This document shows positions 35,606 to 43,138 of a DNA stretch of 64,000 nt, one piece after another. Numbering within the stretch: position 1 is the stretch's first letter; the number at the start of each line of letters is the position of its first letter. The notes below the pieces were generated by a model that was not told where the DNA came from, searched no databases, and worked only from the letters and a program-made list of their open reading frames with translations. The translations under genes were made by a program, and so were the position numbers. Source of the stretch: Castellaniella sp044508625 (GTDB lineage: Bacteria; Pseudomonadota; Gammaproteobacteria; Burkholderiales; Burkholderiaceae_B); the NCBI GenBank assembly GCA_044508625.1, contig JBIQHJ010000008.1, positions 30,572 through 94,571 of the forward strand, given 5' to 3'.

Positions 35606-36322
35606 ATGAACATCACCCCTGAAACATGCAGGCTCGCCGCCACGGGAGCCTGCCTGGCCGCCGACCTGTGCCGGGCCCGGAGCGGCGCAAGCCCCGCGCC
35701 GTTCCCCCCATGCGCGATCCCGCGCCGCACCCTGCGCCGCGGAAATTCCCTCTATCGCACGGGCGACACGCTCGTCAACCTGTACCAACTGTACGCCGGC
35801 TCGGTGAAACTGCGCATCAGCAATCCTTCCGGTGCCGAGCAGATCGTCTCATTCCCCATGGCGGGCGCGCTGCTGGGCCTCGATGGCATAGAAACGGGGA
35901 CGTACACCTGCGACGCCATCGCACTGGAAGACTCGGTGATGTGCGTCATCCCTTTCTCTGAGTTGACGGCCCGCTCTTGCAACGACGCCAAGATGGCGCG
36001 GCGATTGAATCGGGCGATCGCCCAGGAGACGAACTACTACATGCGCCTGCTGATGGTCCTGTCGTGCATGAACAGCGAGGAACGCCTGGCCAGCTTCCTC
36101 ATGGAAATCTCGGAAAAGATGGCCGCCAGCGGCTATTCCCCTCGCCAGTTCATCCTGAAGATGACCCGCGAGGACATCGCCCATCATCTGGGGATGAAAA
36201 TCGAAACGGTCAGCCGCATCTTCACCCGCCTGCAGATAGCGCACGTCCTGGACGTCCGCAGGCGGCATCTCAGCATCCGCGATCCGGATGCCCTGAGGAG
36301 GATCGGAACCTGCCAGGCGTGA
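35606..36322 (+). CDS. FNR-like Crp-family transcriptional regulator
   Basis: The 238-residue protein has a cyclic-nucleotide-like beta roll and a Crp-type HTH. Its recognition helix contains ETVSRI, the same Glu, Ser and Arg that let FNR read TTGA half-sites. N-terminal cysteines are at 8, 16, 22 and 36, and another occurs in VMCVIPF at the position of FNR Cys122. A [4Fe-4S] oxygen sensor is therefore plausible, but the N-terminal spacing is not the FNR C-x2-C-x5-C. The start at 35606 was preferred over an upstream ATG at 35546. It is 21 bp before the P-type ATPase gene. Confidence 0.82.
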   Translation: MNITPETCRLAATGACLAADLCRARSGASPAPFPPCAIPRRTLRRGNSLYRTGDTLVNLYQLYAGSVKLRISNPSGAEQIVSFPMAGALLGLDGIETGTYTCDAIALEDSVMCVIPFSELTARSCNDAKMARRLNRAIAQETNYYMRLLMVLSCMNSEERLASFLMEISEKMAASGYSPRQFILKMTREDIAHHLGMKIETVSRIFTRLQIAHVLDVRRRHLSIRDPDALRRIGTCQA

Positions 36323-36343
36323 GCATCCGCCCCGGGACCCCCG

Positions 36344-38899
36344 ATGAGCAATGTCGAACACTACTGGTCACGGCCCATCGAGGAGGTCCTGGCGGGACTC
36401 CAGGCCGATCCGGGCGGGCTCGAGGGCGCGCAGGTCCCGGCGCGCCTGCGCCGGTTCGGCCTGAACACGATGAGCGAGGCCGCTGTCATTCCTCCATGGA
36501 GCAGCCTGCTGCTGCGCAAATTCGCCAGTCCGCTCGTCGCCATCCTGATCATTTCCGCGCTGATTTCGCTCGTACTCCAGGCCTGGCTCGATGCCTGGAT
36601 CGTCCTCGGCATCGTGCTGCTCAGCGGGGTCCTCGGCTTCATCCAGGAATACCGGGCCATGGGCGCGGTCGACGCCCTGCGCCGGCGCGTCACGATCGCG
36701 GCGCAAGTGCTGCGCGACGGCCGCCTGCAAGCCATCCCCGCGCAGCAGATCGTGCCGGGCGACATCGTCGAGCTCTCGGCGGGCGCGCTGGTCCCGGCCG
36801 ACGGCCGGATCCTCGAGGCGAACAGCCTGCACATCGTCCAGGCCATGCTGACCGGCGAGACGCTGCCCGTCGAAAAGCAGGCTGCCCCATGCCCTGGCGA
36901 TGCCGGCCTGGCGGAGCGTTCGAACTGCGCTTTCCTGGGCACGTCCGTGCGCAGCGGATGGGGACGCATGCTGGTGGTCGACACCGGCCGGGCGACCGTC
37001 TACGGCGGAATCGCGCACCGGCTGCGCCTGCGCCCGCCGGACACCGAGTTCGAGCGCGGCTTGCATCGATTCGGCTCGATGCTGGTCGGCCTCATGATGA
37101 TCGTGGTGCTGACGGTGCTGGCCATCAATATCGTCCTGCATCGCCCGACCATCGATACCCTGCTGTTTGCGGCGGCGCTGGCGGTCGGCCTGTCGCCGGA
37201 GCTCCTGCCGGCCATCCTCACCATCACGCTGGCGCACGGCGCCAAGGAAATGGCCCGGCACGGCGTGATCGTCAAGCGCCTCAGCGCCATCGAAAACCTC
37301 GGCAGCATGGACGTGCTGTGCACCGACAAGACGGGCACGCTCACCCGCGGCGTGCTCGAACTGGACGCCGCGCTCGATCCGGAAGGCCATCCATCGGCCG
37401 ACGTGCTGAGGTACGCATGGATCAATGCGAAATTGCAGGCGGGCATCCCCAACCCGCTGGACGACGCGCTGATCGCGCGCGGCGAGCGCGAGGGCCTGGC
37501 GTCCACCCTGCCCTCCAAGGCGGGCGAAATACCCTACGACTTCCTGCGGCGCCGCCTGAGCGTGATCATGCGCGAAGACGAAACCGCCGGCGCCACCCTC
37601 CTGACCAAGGGGGCCGTCGAGAATGTCTTCGAAGCATGCTCCAAGGTCAAGGTCCAAGGCGGCGAACGGCCTTTCGACGACGAGATGCGCGCGCTGCTCA
37701 TGCAGCGCTTCGTCCACTGGAGCGAAGCAGGCTATCGCGTGCTCGCGGTGGCGAGGAAACCGGTCCAGGGCTCCGGCCCTTACCTGCGCGAGCATGAGCG
37801 GGACATGACGCTCGCGGGCTTCCTGCTGTTCTTCGATCCGCCGGAGCCCACGGTGGCCCAGACGCTGGCGGCGTTGCACGGCCTGGGCGTCCAGGTCAAG
37901 ATCATCACCGGGGACAACCGCTACGTCGCCCGCCACGTGGCCGAAGCCGTCGGCCTGTCCGTCGCGGACACGATCACCGGTGCCGAGCTGCAGGAGACCC
38001 GGGACGAAGCCCTCTGGCAGCGCGCATCCTCGATCACGCTGTTCTCGGAAATAGACCCGAACCAGAAGGAACGCATCATCATCGCGCTGCGCCGCGCCGG
38101 CCACGTGGTCGGCTACCTGGGGGACGGCATCAACGATGCGCCGGCCCTGCATGCGGCCGACGTGGGGATCTCGGTCGACGGCGCCGTCGACGTCGCCAAG
38201 GAGGCGGCCGATTTCGTATTGCTGGAGCACGACCTGGACGTGCTGCGCCTGGGCATCAACGAGGGGCGCCGCACCTTCGCCAATACACTCAAGTACATCT
38301 ACATCACCACGAGCGCCAACTTCGGCAACATGATCAGCATGGCCATGGCGTCCTTTTTCCTGCCATTCCTGCCGCTGCTCGCCAAGCAGGTCCTGCTCAA
38401 TAATTTCCTGTCGGACATCCCGGCAATGGGGATAGCCGGCGACAAGGTCGATGAGGAATGGATGGAGAGGCCGCGCCGCTGGGACCTGCGCACCATCCGC
38501 CGATCCATGCTGGTGTTCGGCCTCACCAGCACGTTCTTCGATCTGCTCACATTCGCCGTCCTGCTCTATCTCGCGGGCGAGATGGTGGAAATATTCCGCA
38601 CCGGCTGGTTCGTCGAATCGCTGCTGACCGAACTCGCGGTCCTGTTCGTCATCCGCACATCCAGGCCCTTCCACCGCAGCCGGCCGGGAGCGTTCCTGTG
38701 CTGGAGCGTGCCGGTGGTGATGCTGGTCGCGCTCCTGCTGCCCTACATGGAATGGGCGGGATTGTTCGGCTTCGTGGCGCTGCCGTGGCCGATATTGGGA
38801 GCGGTGGTGGCGATCACCGTCCTCTACGCCCTGGCCTCCGAGGCGGCGAAGCGCTGGTTCTATCGGCGCAGCATGGCGGATTTCCACGATACTGGATGA
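36344..38899 (+). CDS. P-type cation-transporting ATPase (MgtA/Ca-ATPase type)
   Basis: The 851-residue membrane ATPase shows the phosphorylation motif DKTGTLTRG, the actuator LTGETLPVEK, the nucleotide-domain KGAVENVF and the hinge GDGINDAPALHAADVG. About ten membrane helices flank these, with LSPELLPAIL in M4 resembling magnesium-transporting MgtA/MgtB enzymes. The N-terminal cation ATPase domain begins at residue 5. It follows the FNR-like gene closely and is probably co-regulated; P-type ATPases of this kind recur in low-oxygen regulons of related bacteria. The ion is not certain. Confidence 0.87.
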   Translation: MSNVEHYWSRPIEEVLAGLQADPGGLEGAQVPARLRRFGLNTMSEAAVIPPWSSLLLRKFASPLVAILIISALISLVLQAWLDAWIVLGIVLLSGVLGFIQEYRAMGAVDALRRRVTIAAQVLRDGRLQAIPAQQIVPGDIVELSAGALVPADGRILEANSLHIVQAMLTGETLPVEKQAAPCPGDAGLAERSNCAFLGTSVRSGWGRMLVVDTGRATVYGGIAHRLRLRPPDTEFERGLHRFGSMLVGLMMIVVLTVLAINIVLHRPTIDTLLFAAALAVGLSPELLPAILTITLAHGAKEMARHGVIVKRLSAIENLGSMDVLCTDKTGTLTRGVLELDAALDPEGHPSADVLRYAWINAKLQAGIPNPLDDALIARGEREGLASTLPSKAGEIPYDFLRRRLSVIMREDETAGATLLTKGAVENVFEACSKVKVQGGERPFDDEMRALLMQRFVHWSEAGYRVLAVARKPVQGSGPYLREHERDMTLAGFLLFFDPPEPTVAQTLAALHGLGVQVKIITGDNRYVARHVAEAVGLSVADTITGAELQETRDEALWQRASSITLFSEIDPNQKERIIIALRRAGHVVGYLGDGINDAPALHAADVGISVDGAVDVAKEAADFVLLEHDLDVLRLGINEGRRTFANTLKYIYITTSANFGNMISMAMASFFLPFLPLLAKQVLLNNFLSDIPAMGIAGDKVDEEWMERPRRWDLRTIRRSMLVFGLTSTFFDLLTFAVLLYLAGEMVEIFRTGWFVESLLTELAVLFVIRTSRPFHRSRPGAFLCWSVPVVMLVALLLPYMEWAGLFGFVALPWPILGAVVAITVLYALASEAAKRWFYRRSMADFHDTG

Positions 38900-39127
38900 G
38901 GCGGATGCCGGCGGCCGCGGACGGGGCGGGCGCCGGAAGCCGCGGCCCGGGCTCGCTGGCCGGCGAGGCGGATGCCGAAGGCCGGGCCCAGGCTCGCGCA
39001 AGGGGCGGCATGTGCAGGCTTCGCCGTGTCATTACAATGGGGGGCCGCGGGCTGGAATCCCGCCGCACCGGCATTCACGCCGCACCGGCCACTTACGCCG
39101 CACCGACCATTCAAGAAGGATCCGCGC
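38900..39127. other. Intergenic region before doxX
   Basis: This 228-bp region holds no credible gene. A TACAAT hexamer near 39034 could be a -10 box. The last part contains a threefold repeat of about 18 bp, annotated separately. Confidence 0.4.
39062..39114 (+). repeat. Three tandem copies of an about 18-bp repeat upstream of doxX
   Basis: Three consecutive units start with GCCGCACCG and differ slightly downstream (GGCATTCAC, GGCCACTTAC, ACCATTCAA). They end 13 bp before the doxX start, next to the ribosome-binding site aagaagga, so they lie in the 5' untranslated region. Confidence 0.6.
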
Positions 39128-39538
39128 ATGTCATCGACCGTCCTGGAAGACCTCGGCAAACTGGTACTACGCCTGAACCTGGGCATCCTGCTCCTGCTGC
39201 ACGGCCTCTCCAAGCTGGAGACCGGCGTCGCCCGCATCGGCAGCTCCCTGGCCGGACACGGCCTGCCCTCATTCATCGCCTACGGCGCCTACTTCGGGGA
39301 AATCCTCGCGCCGGTCCTGCTGATCCTGGGCGTGTACGCCCGCCTGGGCGGCCTGCTCGTCGTGGTCAACATGCTGTTCGCCATCGGCCTGGCCCACATG
39401 GGCCATTTGTTCACCCTCGGCCAGTCGGGCGGCTGGAGCCTCGAGCTGCAGGGCTTCTTCCTGTTCAACGGCCTGGCGGTGATGCTGCTGGGCGCCGGCA
39501 GCCACAGCCTGGGCGGGCGCAACGGCCGCTGGAACTGA
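39128..39538 (+). CDS. DoxX-family membrane protein
   Basis: The 136-residue protein has four predicted membrane helices and the DoxX-type start LVLRLNLGILLLLHGLSKLE, with later helices FGEILAPVLLILGVYARLG and FLFNGLAVMLLG. DoxX proteins are linked to redox stress and quinone-related processes; the precise reaction is usually unknown. The rich RBS aagaagga is 6 bp before the chosen ATG. It converges on the PhoQ-like kinase gene. Confidence 0.82.
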   Translation: MSSTVLEDLGKLVLRLNLGILLLLHGLSKLETGVARIGSSLAGHGLPSFIAYGAYFGEILAPVLLILGVYARLGGLLVVVNMLFAIGLAHMGHLFTLGQSGGWSLELQGFFLFNGLAVMLLGAGSHSLGGRNGRWN

Positions 39539-39552
39539 GGTCAACCGAGGCC

Positions 39553-39573
39553 GCCGGGGCGGGGAGCCCCGGC
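39553..39573. terminator. Hairpin between convergent doxX and sensor kinase genes
   Basis: GCCGGGGC (39553-39560) pairs with GCCCCGGC (39566-39573) across a GGGGA loop. It sits 15 bp after the doxX stop and just beyond the end of the leftward kinase gene. No U-tract is present on either side. Confidence 0.4.
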
Positions 39574-39589
39574 ATGCCGATGCCCGGCA

Positions 39590-41116
39590 TCATGCGCGCG
39601 GCAGGATCAGCACCAGGCGCGCGCCGCCGAGATCCGAGCCATCCTCGAAGCGCGCCTCGCCGCCGTACAGGCCGGCGAGGTCCCTGACGATGGACAGGCC
39701 CAGGCCCGTTCCCGGCGCGTGCTCGTCGGCCCGGCGCCCGCGCTGGAACACCGCCTCGGCCTTGCCCGCCTCGAGGCCCGGCCCGTCGTCGTCGACCACC
39801 AGGCGCAGGCGGTCCGGGCCCAGCGGCTCGGCGCGCACGCGCACGCGCCGCCGCGCCCATTTGCCCGCGTTGTCGAGCACATTGCCGAGCATTTCCTGGA
39901 AATCCTGCTCCTCGCCGCGGAAGGCCAGGCCCTCGGGAACCGCCTCGAGCTCGAAGGTCACGCCGCGCTGCGCATGGACGCGGTGCATGACCCGGACCAG
40001 CCCCAGCAGCAGCGGCAGCACCGGGCTGCGCATGCCGGTCCTGCGCACGGCGGCGGCCGCGCGCGCCTGCGCCAGGTGATAGTCGACCTGGCGCCTGGCC
40101 GCGGCCACCTGCTCGGCCACCAGCACGGGCAGGCGCGGGTCGCCGGCCTCGGCCGCGTTGGCGATCACCGCCAGCGGGGTCTTGAGGGCGTGGGCGAGAT
40201 TGCCGGCCTGGGTGCGCGCGCGCTCGACGACCTCGGCATTGCTGCGCAGCACCCGGTTGAAGTCCTCGACCAGCGGCTGGATCTCGGACGGGAACTCGCC
40301 CTCGACGCGCTGCGCCCTCCCCTCGCGCACGGCGGCCAGGGCCGAACGCAGGCCCACGAGGGGGTGCAGGCCGACCCAGACCTGCATCAGCACCGCCAGC
40401 ACCAGTCCGAACGCCAGCACCCCGAGGGCCACGGCCAGCATGGCGTTGAAGCGGCCAATGGGCTCGGCGAGCTGGGCTCGGTCCGCGGCCACCCGCAAGA
40501 TCAGCACGGGCCACGGACCCTCGGCGGGTTCGATCCGGCGGGCGAGGACCAGGAGCTCCTGGCCCCGCGGGCCGCGCGCCGCGTAGTGCCGGTCGCCCTC
40601 CGCCGGGCCGGTGTCCAGGGAACCGGCGTCCGGGAAGCCGGCGGCCGCGGTGCTGGCGGCCGCGGTGCTGGCGGCTGCGGGACTGGGGGCCGCGGTGCTG
40701 GCGGCTGCGGTGCTGGCGGCCGCGGGACTGGGGGCCGCAGGACCGGCATCCGCGGGACCCGGCAGGTCGGTGTCCCAGAGCGACCGCGAGCGCAGCGGAC
40801 GTGGCGCGTCCGCGCTGGTGCCGGCGCCGGGCGGCGGCGCGGCCTGCCAGTACAGGCCCGAGAAGGGCTGGCTGAAGCGCGGGTCGGCGGGCGGGGCCGA
40901 CAGCGACAGGCCGCCGTGGGGATCGACCTGTATGGTGGCCGTGAGCTGGTCCAGGTGGATGGACAGCTCGGAGCGCAATTGCGCCTCGATGTGCTGGCGA
41001 AACAGCGCCTGGATGCCCCAGCCCGCGGCCAGCACCGAGACGATCACCCAGGCGAGCGTGCCCGCCAGCAGGCGCATCCGCAGGGAGGAATGCCTGGCCT
41101 CGGCGCGCGTCTTCAT
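39590..41116 (-). CDS. PhoQ/QseC-type sensor histidine kinase with repetitive periplasmic domain
   Basis: The 508-residue kinase has TM1 at about 15-37, a periplasmic sensor, TM2 near 230-255, HAMP, a HisKA box of PhoQ type (LAHALKTPLAVIANAA) and an HATPase domain (EMLGNVLDNAGKWARRRV, DDDGPGLE, GTGLGLSIVRDLA). The periplasmic part contains an Ala/Ser/Thr/Pro tract made by six 15-bp DNA repeats (40641-40730). The start at 41116 (MKTRAEARHS) precedes TM1 directly. The partner regulator gene ends 23 bp before this start, on the same strand. Confidence 0.88.
   Translation of the reverse strand: MKTRAEARHSSLRMRLLAGTLAWVIVSVLAAGWGIQALFRQHIEAQLRSELSIHLDQLTATIQVDPHGGLSLSAPPADPRFSQPFSGLYWQAAPPPGAGTSADAPRPLRSRSLWDTDLPGPADAGPAAPSPAAASTAAASTAAPSPAAASTAAASTAAAGFPDAGSLDTGPAEGDRHYAARGPRGQELLVLARRIEPAEGPWPVLILRVAADRAQLAEPIGRFNAMLAVALGVLAFGLVLAVLMQVWVGLHPLVGLRSALAAVREGRAQRVEGEFPSEIQPLVEDFNRVLRSNAEVVERARTQAGNLAHALKTPLAVIANAAEAGDPRLPVLVAEQVAAARRQVDYHLAQARAAAAVRRTGMRSPVLPLLLGLVRVMHRVHAQRGVTFELEAVPEGLAFRGEEQDFQEMLGNVLDNAGKWARRRVRVRAEPLGPDRLRLVVDDDGPGLEAGKAEAVFQRGRRADEHAPGTGLGLSIVRDLAGLYGGEARFEDGSDLGGARLVLILPRA
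40641..40740 (-). repeat. In-frame 15-bp tandem repeat encoding STAAA/SPAAA units
   Basis: Six exact-phase 15-bp units (type gcggccgcggtgctg on the forward strand) run from 40641 to 40730, with a partial seventh to 40740. On the coding strand they specify pentapeptides such as STAAA and SPAAA in the periplasmic domain of the sensor kinase. Because the unit is a multiple of three, copy-number change would keep the frame. Confidence 0.85.
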
Positions 41117-41139
41117 GCGTGGCCGTCCATGCGGACCGC

Positions 41140-41805
41140 TCATGCGGGGCCGGGACCGAGCCGGTAGCCCAGGCCCCGGACGGTCTGGATCATGCCCTCG
41201 GGGATCTTGCGCCTGAGCCGGGCGATGAAGACCTCGATGGTGTTCGAGTCGCGGTCGAAGTCCTGGGCGTAGATGTGCTCGACGAGCTGGCCGCGCGACA
41301 CCAGTTGGCCCTGCCGCATCATGAGGTAGGCCAGGACCTTGTACTCGTGGCTGGTCAGCCCGAGGGGCTCGCCGTCGAGCAGGACGCGCGCCTGGGCCAT
41401 GTCGAGGGTCAGGCGGCCGCAATGGATCTCGGCGCTGGCGTGGCCGCCCGTCCGCCGGATCAGGGCGCGCGCGCGGGCCAGCAATTCCTCCATGTGGAAG
41501 GGCTTGGCGAGGTAGTCGTCCGCGCCGGCGTCGATGCCGGCCACCTTTTCGTGCCAGGCGTCGCGCGCGGTCAGGACGAGGACGGGCACCGCGCGGCCGG
41601 CCGAGCGCCAGCGGCGCAGGACGGACAGGCCGTCCATCCCCGGCAGGCCCAGGTCCAGGATGGCCAGGTCGTAGCCGCCGGTCATGCCGAGGTGGCAGGC
41701 ATCGATCCCGTCGGCCACCGGATCGACCACGTAGGATGCCTGCTCGAGGGCGTCGCGCAATTGCGCGCGCAGCATGGGTTCGTCCTCGACGAGCAGGATC
41801 CTCAT
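41140..41805 (-). CDS. PhoP/QseB-type response regulator
   Basis: The 221-residue OmpR-family regulator has the receiver motifs RILLVEDEPMLR, ILDLGLPGMDG (phosphoacceptor Asp) and YLAKPFHMEEL, and a winged helix with SNTIEVFIARLRRKIP and GLGYRLG. Its start overlaps the stop of the PepSY gene by 4 bp, and the kinase follows, giving a three-gene operon PepSY-regulator-kinase. PepSY proteins often modulate such PhoPQ-type systems. Confidence 0.92.
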   Translation of the reverse strand: MRILLVEDEPMLRAQLRDALEQASYVVDPVADGIDACHLGMTGGYDLAILDLGLPGMDGLSVLRRWRSAGRAVPVLVLTARDAWHEKVAGIDAGADDYLAKPFHMEELLARARALIRRTGGHASAEIHCGRLTLDMAQARVLLDGEPLGLTSHEYKVLAYLMMRQGQLVSRGQLVEHIYAQDFDRDSNTIEVFIARLRRKIPEGMIQTVRGLGYRLGPGPA

Positions 41806-42197
41806 GAGCGGCCCTCCCGCTCCGGATGCCGCTCGCGGCGCTTGACGCTCAGGATCCGGCCATCGCGCGCGTCGACCTTGAGCTTCACCAGGCGCCCCTC
41901 GCTCTGGAGGATCCGCAGCTCGTAGATCCAGCGCGAGGGACAGTCGGCGGGCCTGGCGGCGTGCACGCAGTCCTCGTCGTCCTCGAACTCCACCCGCAGC
42001 ACCTGGCCCGGATAGTCGCGGGCGACCAGGGCGAGGACCTCCTGCAGGGGCAGGACCTCGCCCGCCGCCTGCAGGGCGCCGGCGAGGTCCTGGTCGTGGC
42101 CGTGGGCCAGGGCGGGGATGGGCGCGGCGGCGGCCAGGGCCAGGGCCAGGCACGGCGCCAGCCGCCGCATCCCGCCGGATCGTCGAAGAACGCGCAT
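41802..42197 (-). CDS. PepSY-domain secreted protein
   Basis: The 131-residue protein has a signal peptide (LAPCLALALAAAAPIPALAHG) and a single PepSY domain with EVLALVARDYPGQVLRVEFE and IYELRILQSEGRLVKLKVDA. It is the first gene of the two-component operon and is divergent from cytochrome b561. In related bacteria periplasmic PepSY proteins act as accessory sensors; that is inferred here. A downstream ATG (MRRLAPC) is an alternative start. Confidence 0.83.
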   Translation of the reverse strand: MRVLRRSGGMRRLAPCLALALAAAAPIPALAHGHDQDLAGALQAAGEVLPLQEVLALVARDYPGQVLRVEFEDDEDCVHAARPADCPSRWIYELRILQSEGRLVKLKVDARDGRILSVKRRERHPEREGRS

Positions 42198-42346
42198 GCG
42201 AGCTTCCAGCAAAAGTCGTCGTCCCGACACCTTAGTCCGGCGCGGATGAATGTTCAATGAACACGGACGGATGGCGTTCATCAGGCGTTCATGGGCCCGC
42301 CGCCACAATGGGCCAGGCCATCATCCATCGTCACAAAGGAAATCCC

Positions 42347-42895
42347 ATGCCTGAATCCGTCTCCGCGCGCTACGGCCGCCCACTCATCGCCCTGCACTGG
42401 CTCACCGTCCTCCTGGTCGTGGCCGCCTATGCCCTGATGGAATTCAAAGGGATATTCCCCAAGGGCAGCGCCGAGCGCGACCTCATGAAAAACGTCCATT
42501 ATTCGGTGGGCGTGACCCTGCTCGCCCTCACCTTCGCACGGCTGGCCCTGCGGCGGGCGGCCGCGATACCGGCCATCGTGCCCGAGCCTCCGCGCTGGCA
42601 GCAGGCGGCGAGCCACGCCGCGCACTTCCTCCTCTACGCCATGCTGATCGTGCTGCCGATCACCGGATGGCTGGCGATGAATGGCAAGGGCGTCTCGATC
42701 AGCGCCTGGGGGCTGCCGCTGCCGACCCTCATCGGCACCGACAAGGCGCTGGCCGCCAGCCTGAAGGGCCTCCACGAGAACATCGCGCTCGTGGGCTATG
42801 GCCTGGTCGGCCTGCATGCGGCGGCGGCGCTCTACCACCACTACCTGGCGGGCGACAACACGCTGCGCCGCATGCTGCCGGGCAAGGCCGCCTGA
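42347..42895 (+). CDS. Cytochrome b561-type membrane protein
   Basis: The 182-residue protein is a four-helix di-heme cytochrome b561 of the bacterial CybB/YodB group. Likely heme ligands are His in PLIALHWLTVLLV, KNVHYSVGVTLLA, ASHAAHFLLYAML and VGLHAAAALYHHYL. It probably moves electrons between quinol and a periplasmic acceptor. It is divergent from the PepSY-regulator-kinase operon, a frequent arrangement suggesting that the two-component system controls it. Confidence 0.88.
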   Translation: MPESVSARYGRPLIALHWLTVLLVVAAYALMEFKGIFPKGSAERDLMKNVHYSVGVTLLALTFARLALRRAAAIPAIVPEPPRWQQAASHAAHFLLYAMLIVLPITGWLAMNGKGVSISAWGLPLPTLIGTDKALAASLKGLHENIALVGYGLVGLHAAAALYHHYLAGDNTLRRMLPGKAA

Positions 42896-42902
42896 GCCGC
42901 CC

Positions 42903-43127
42903 TCAGATGCCCTTGCGCGCGATCGCCATGGCCTCGCGCAGGACGGCCAGGTCGCCGATGTGGTTGGCCAGCAGCAGGATCAGGCGCGCATTGACCTGCG
43001 CGCTCTGCTCCTCGCTGAGGTCGCGGTGCAGTTCGATCAGTTCCTCGTAGAAATCGTCGCCGGGGGTATAGGCCCGGATGTAGCGCTTGCCTTGTTCGCC
43101 CAGGTTGGGCCGCAGGTTCAAGGACAT
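42903..43127 (-). CDS. DUF2783 small protein
   Basis: The 74-residue protein (NLRPNLGEQGKRYIRAYTPGDD) matches what I know as the DUF2783 family, small acidic helical proteins typically encoded next to an FAD monooxygenase. It begins 11 bp after the monooxygenase stop on the same strand and is the last gene of the leftward catabolic operon. No cofactor motif is visible. A role as a coupling or stabilising partner of the monooxygenase is an inference. Confidence 0.75.
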   Translation of the reverse strand: MSLNLRPNLGEQGKRYIRAYTPGDDFYEELIELHRDLSEEQSAQVNARLILLLANHIGDLAVLREAMAIARKGI

Positions 43128-43138
43128 GGTGGGGGCTC

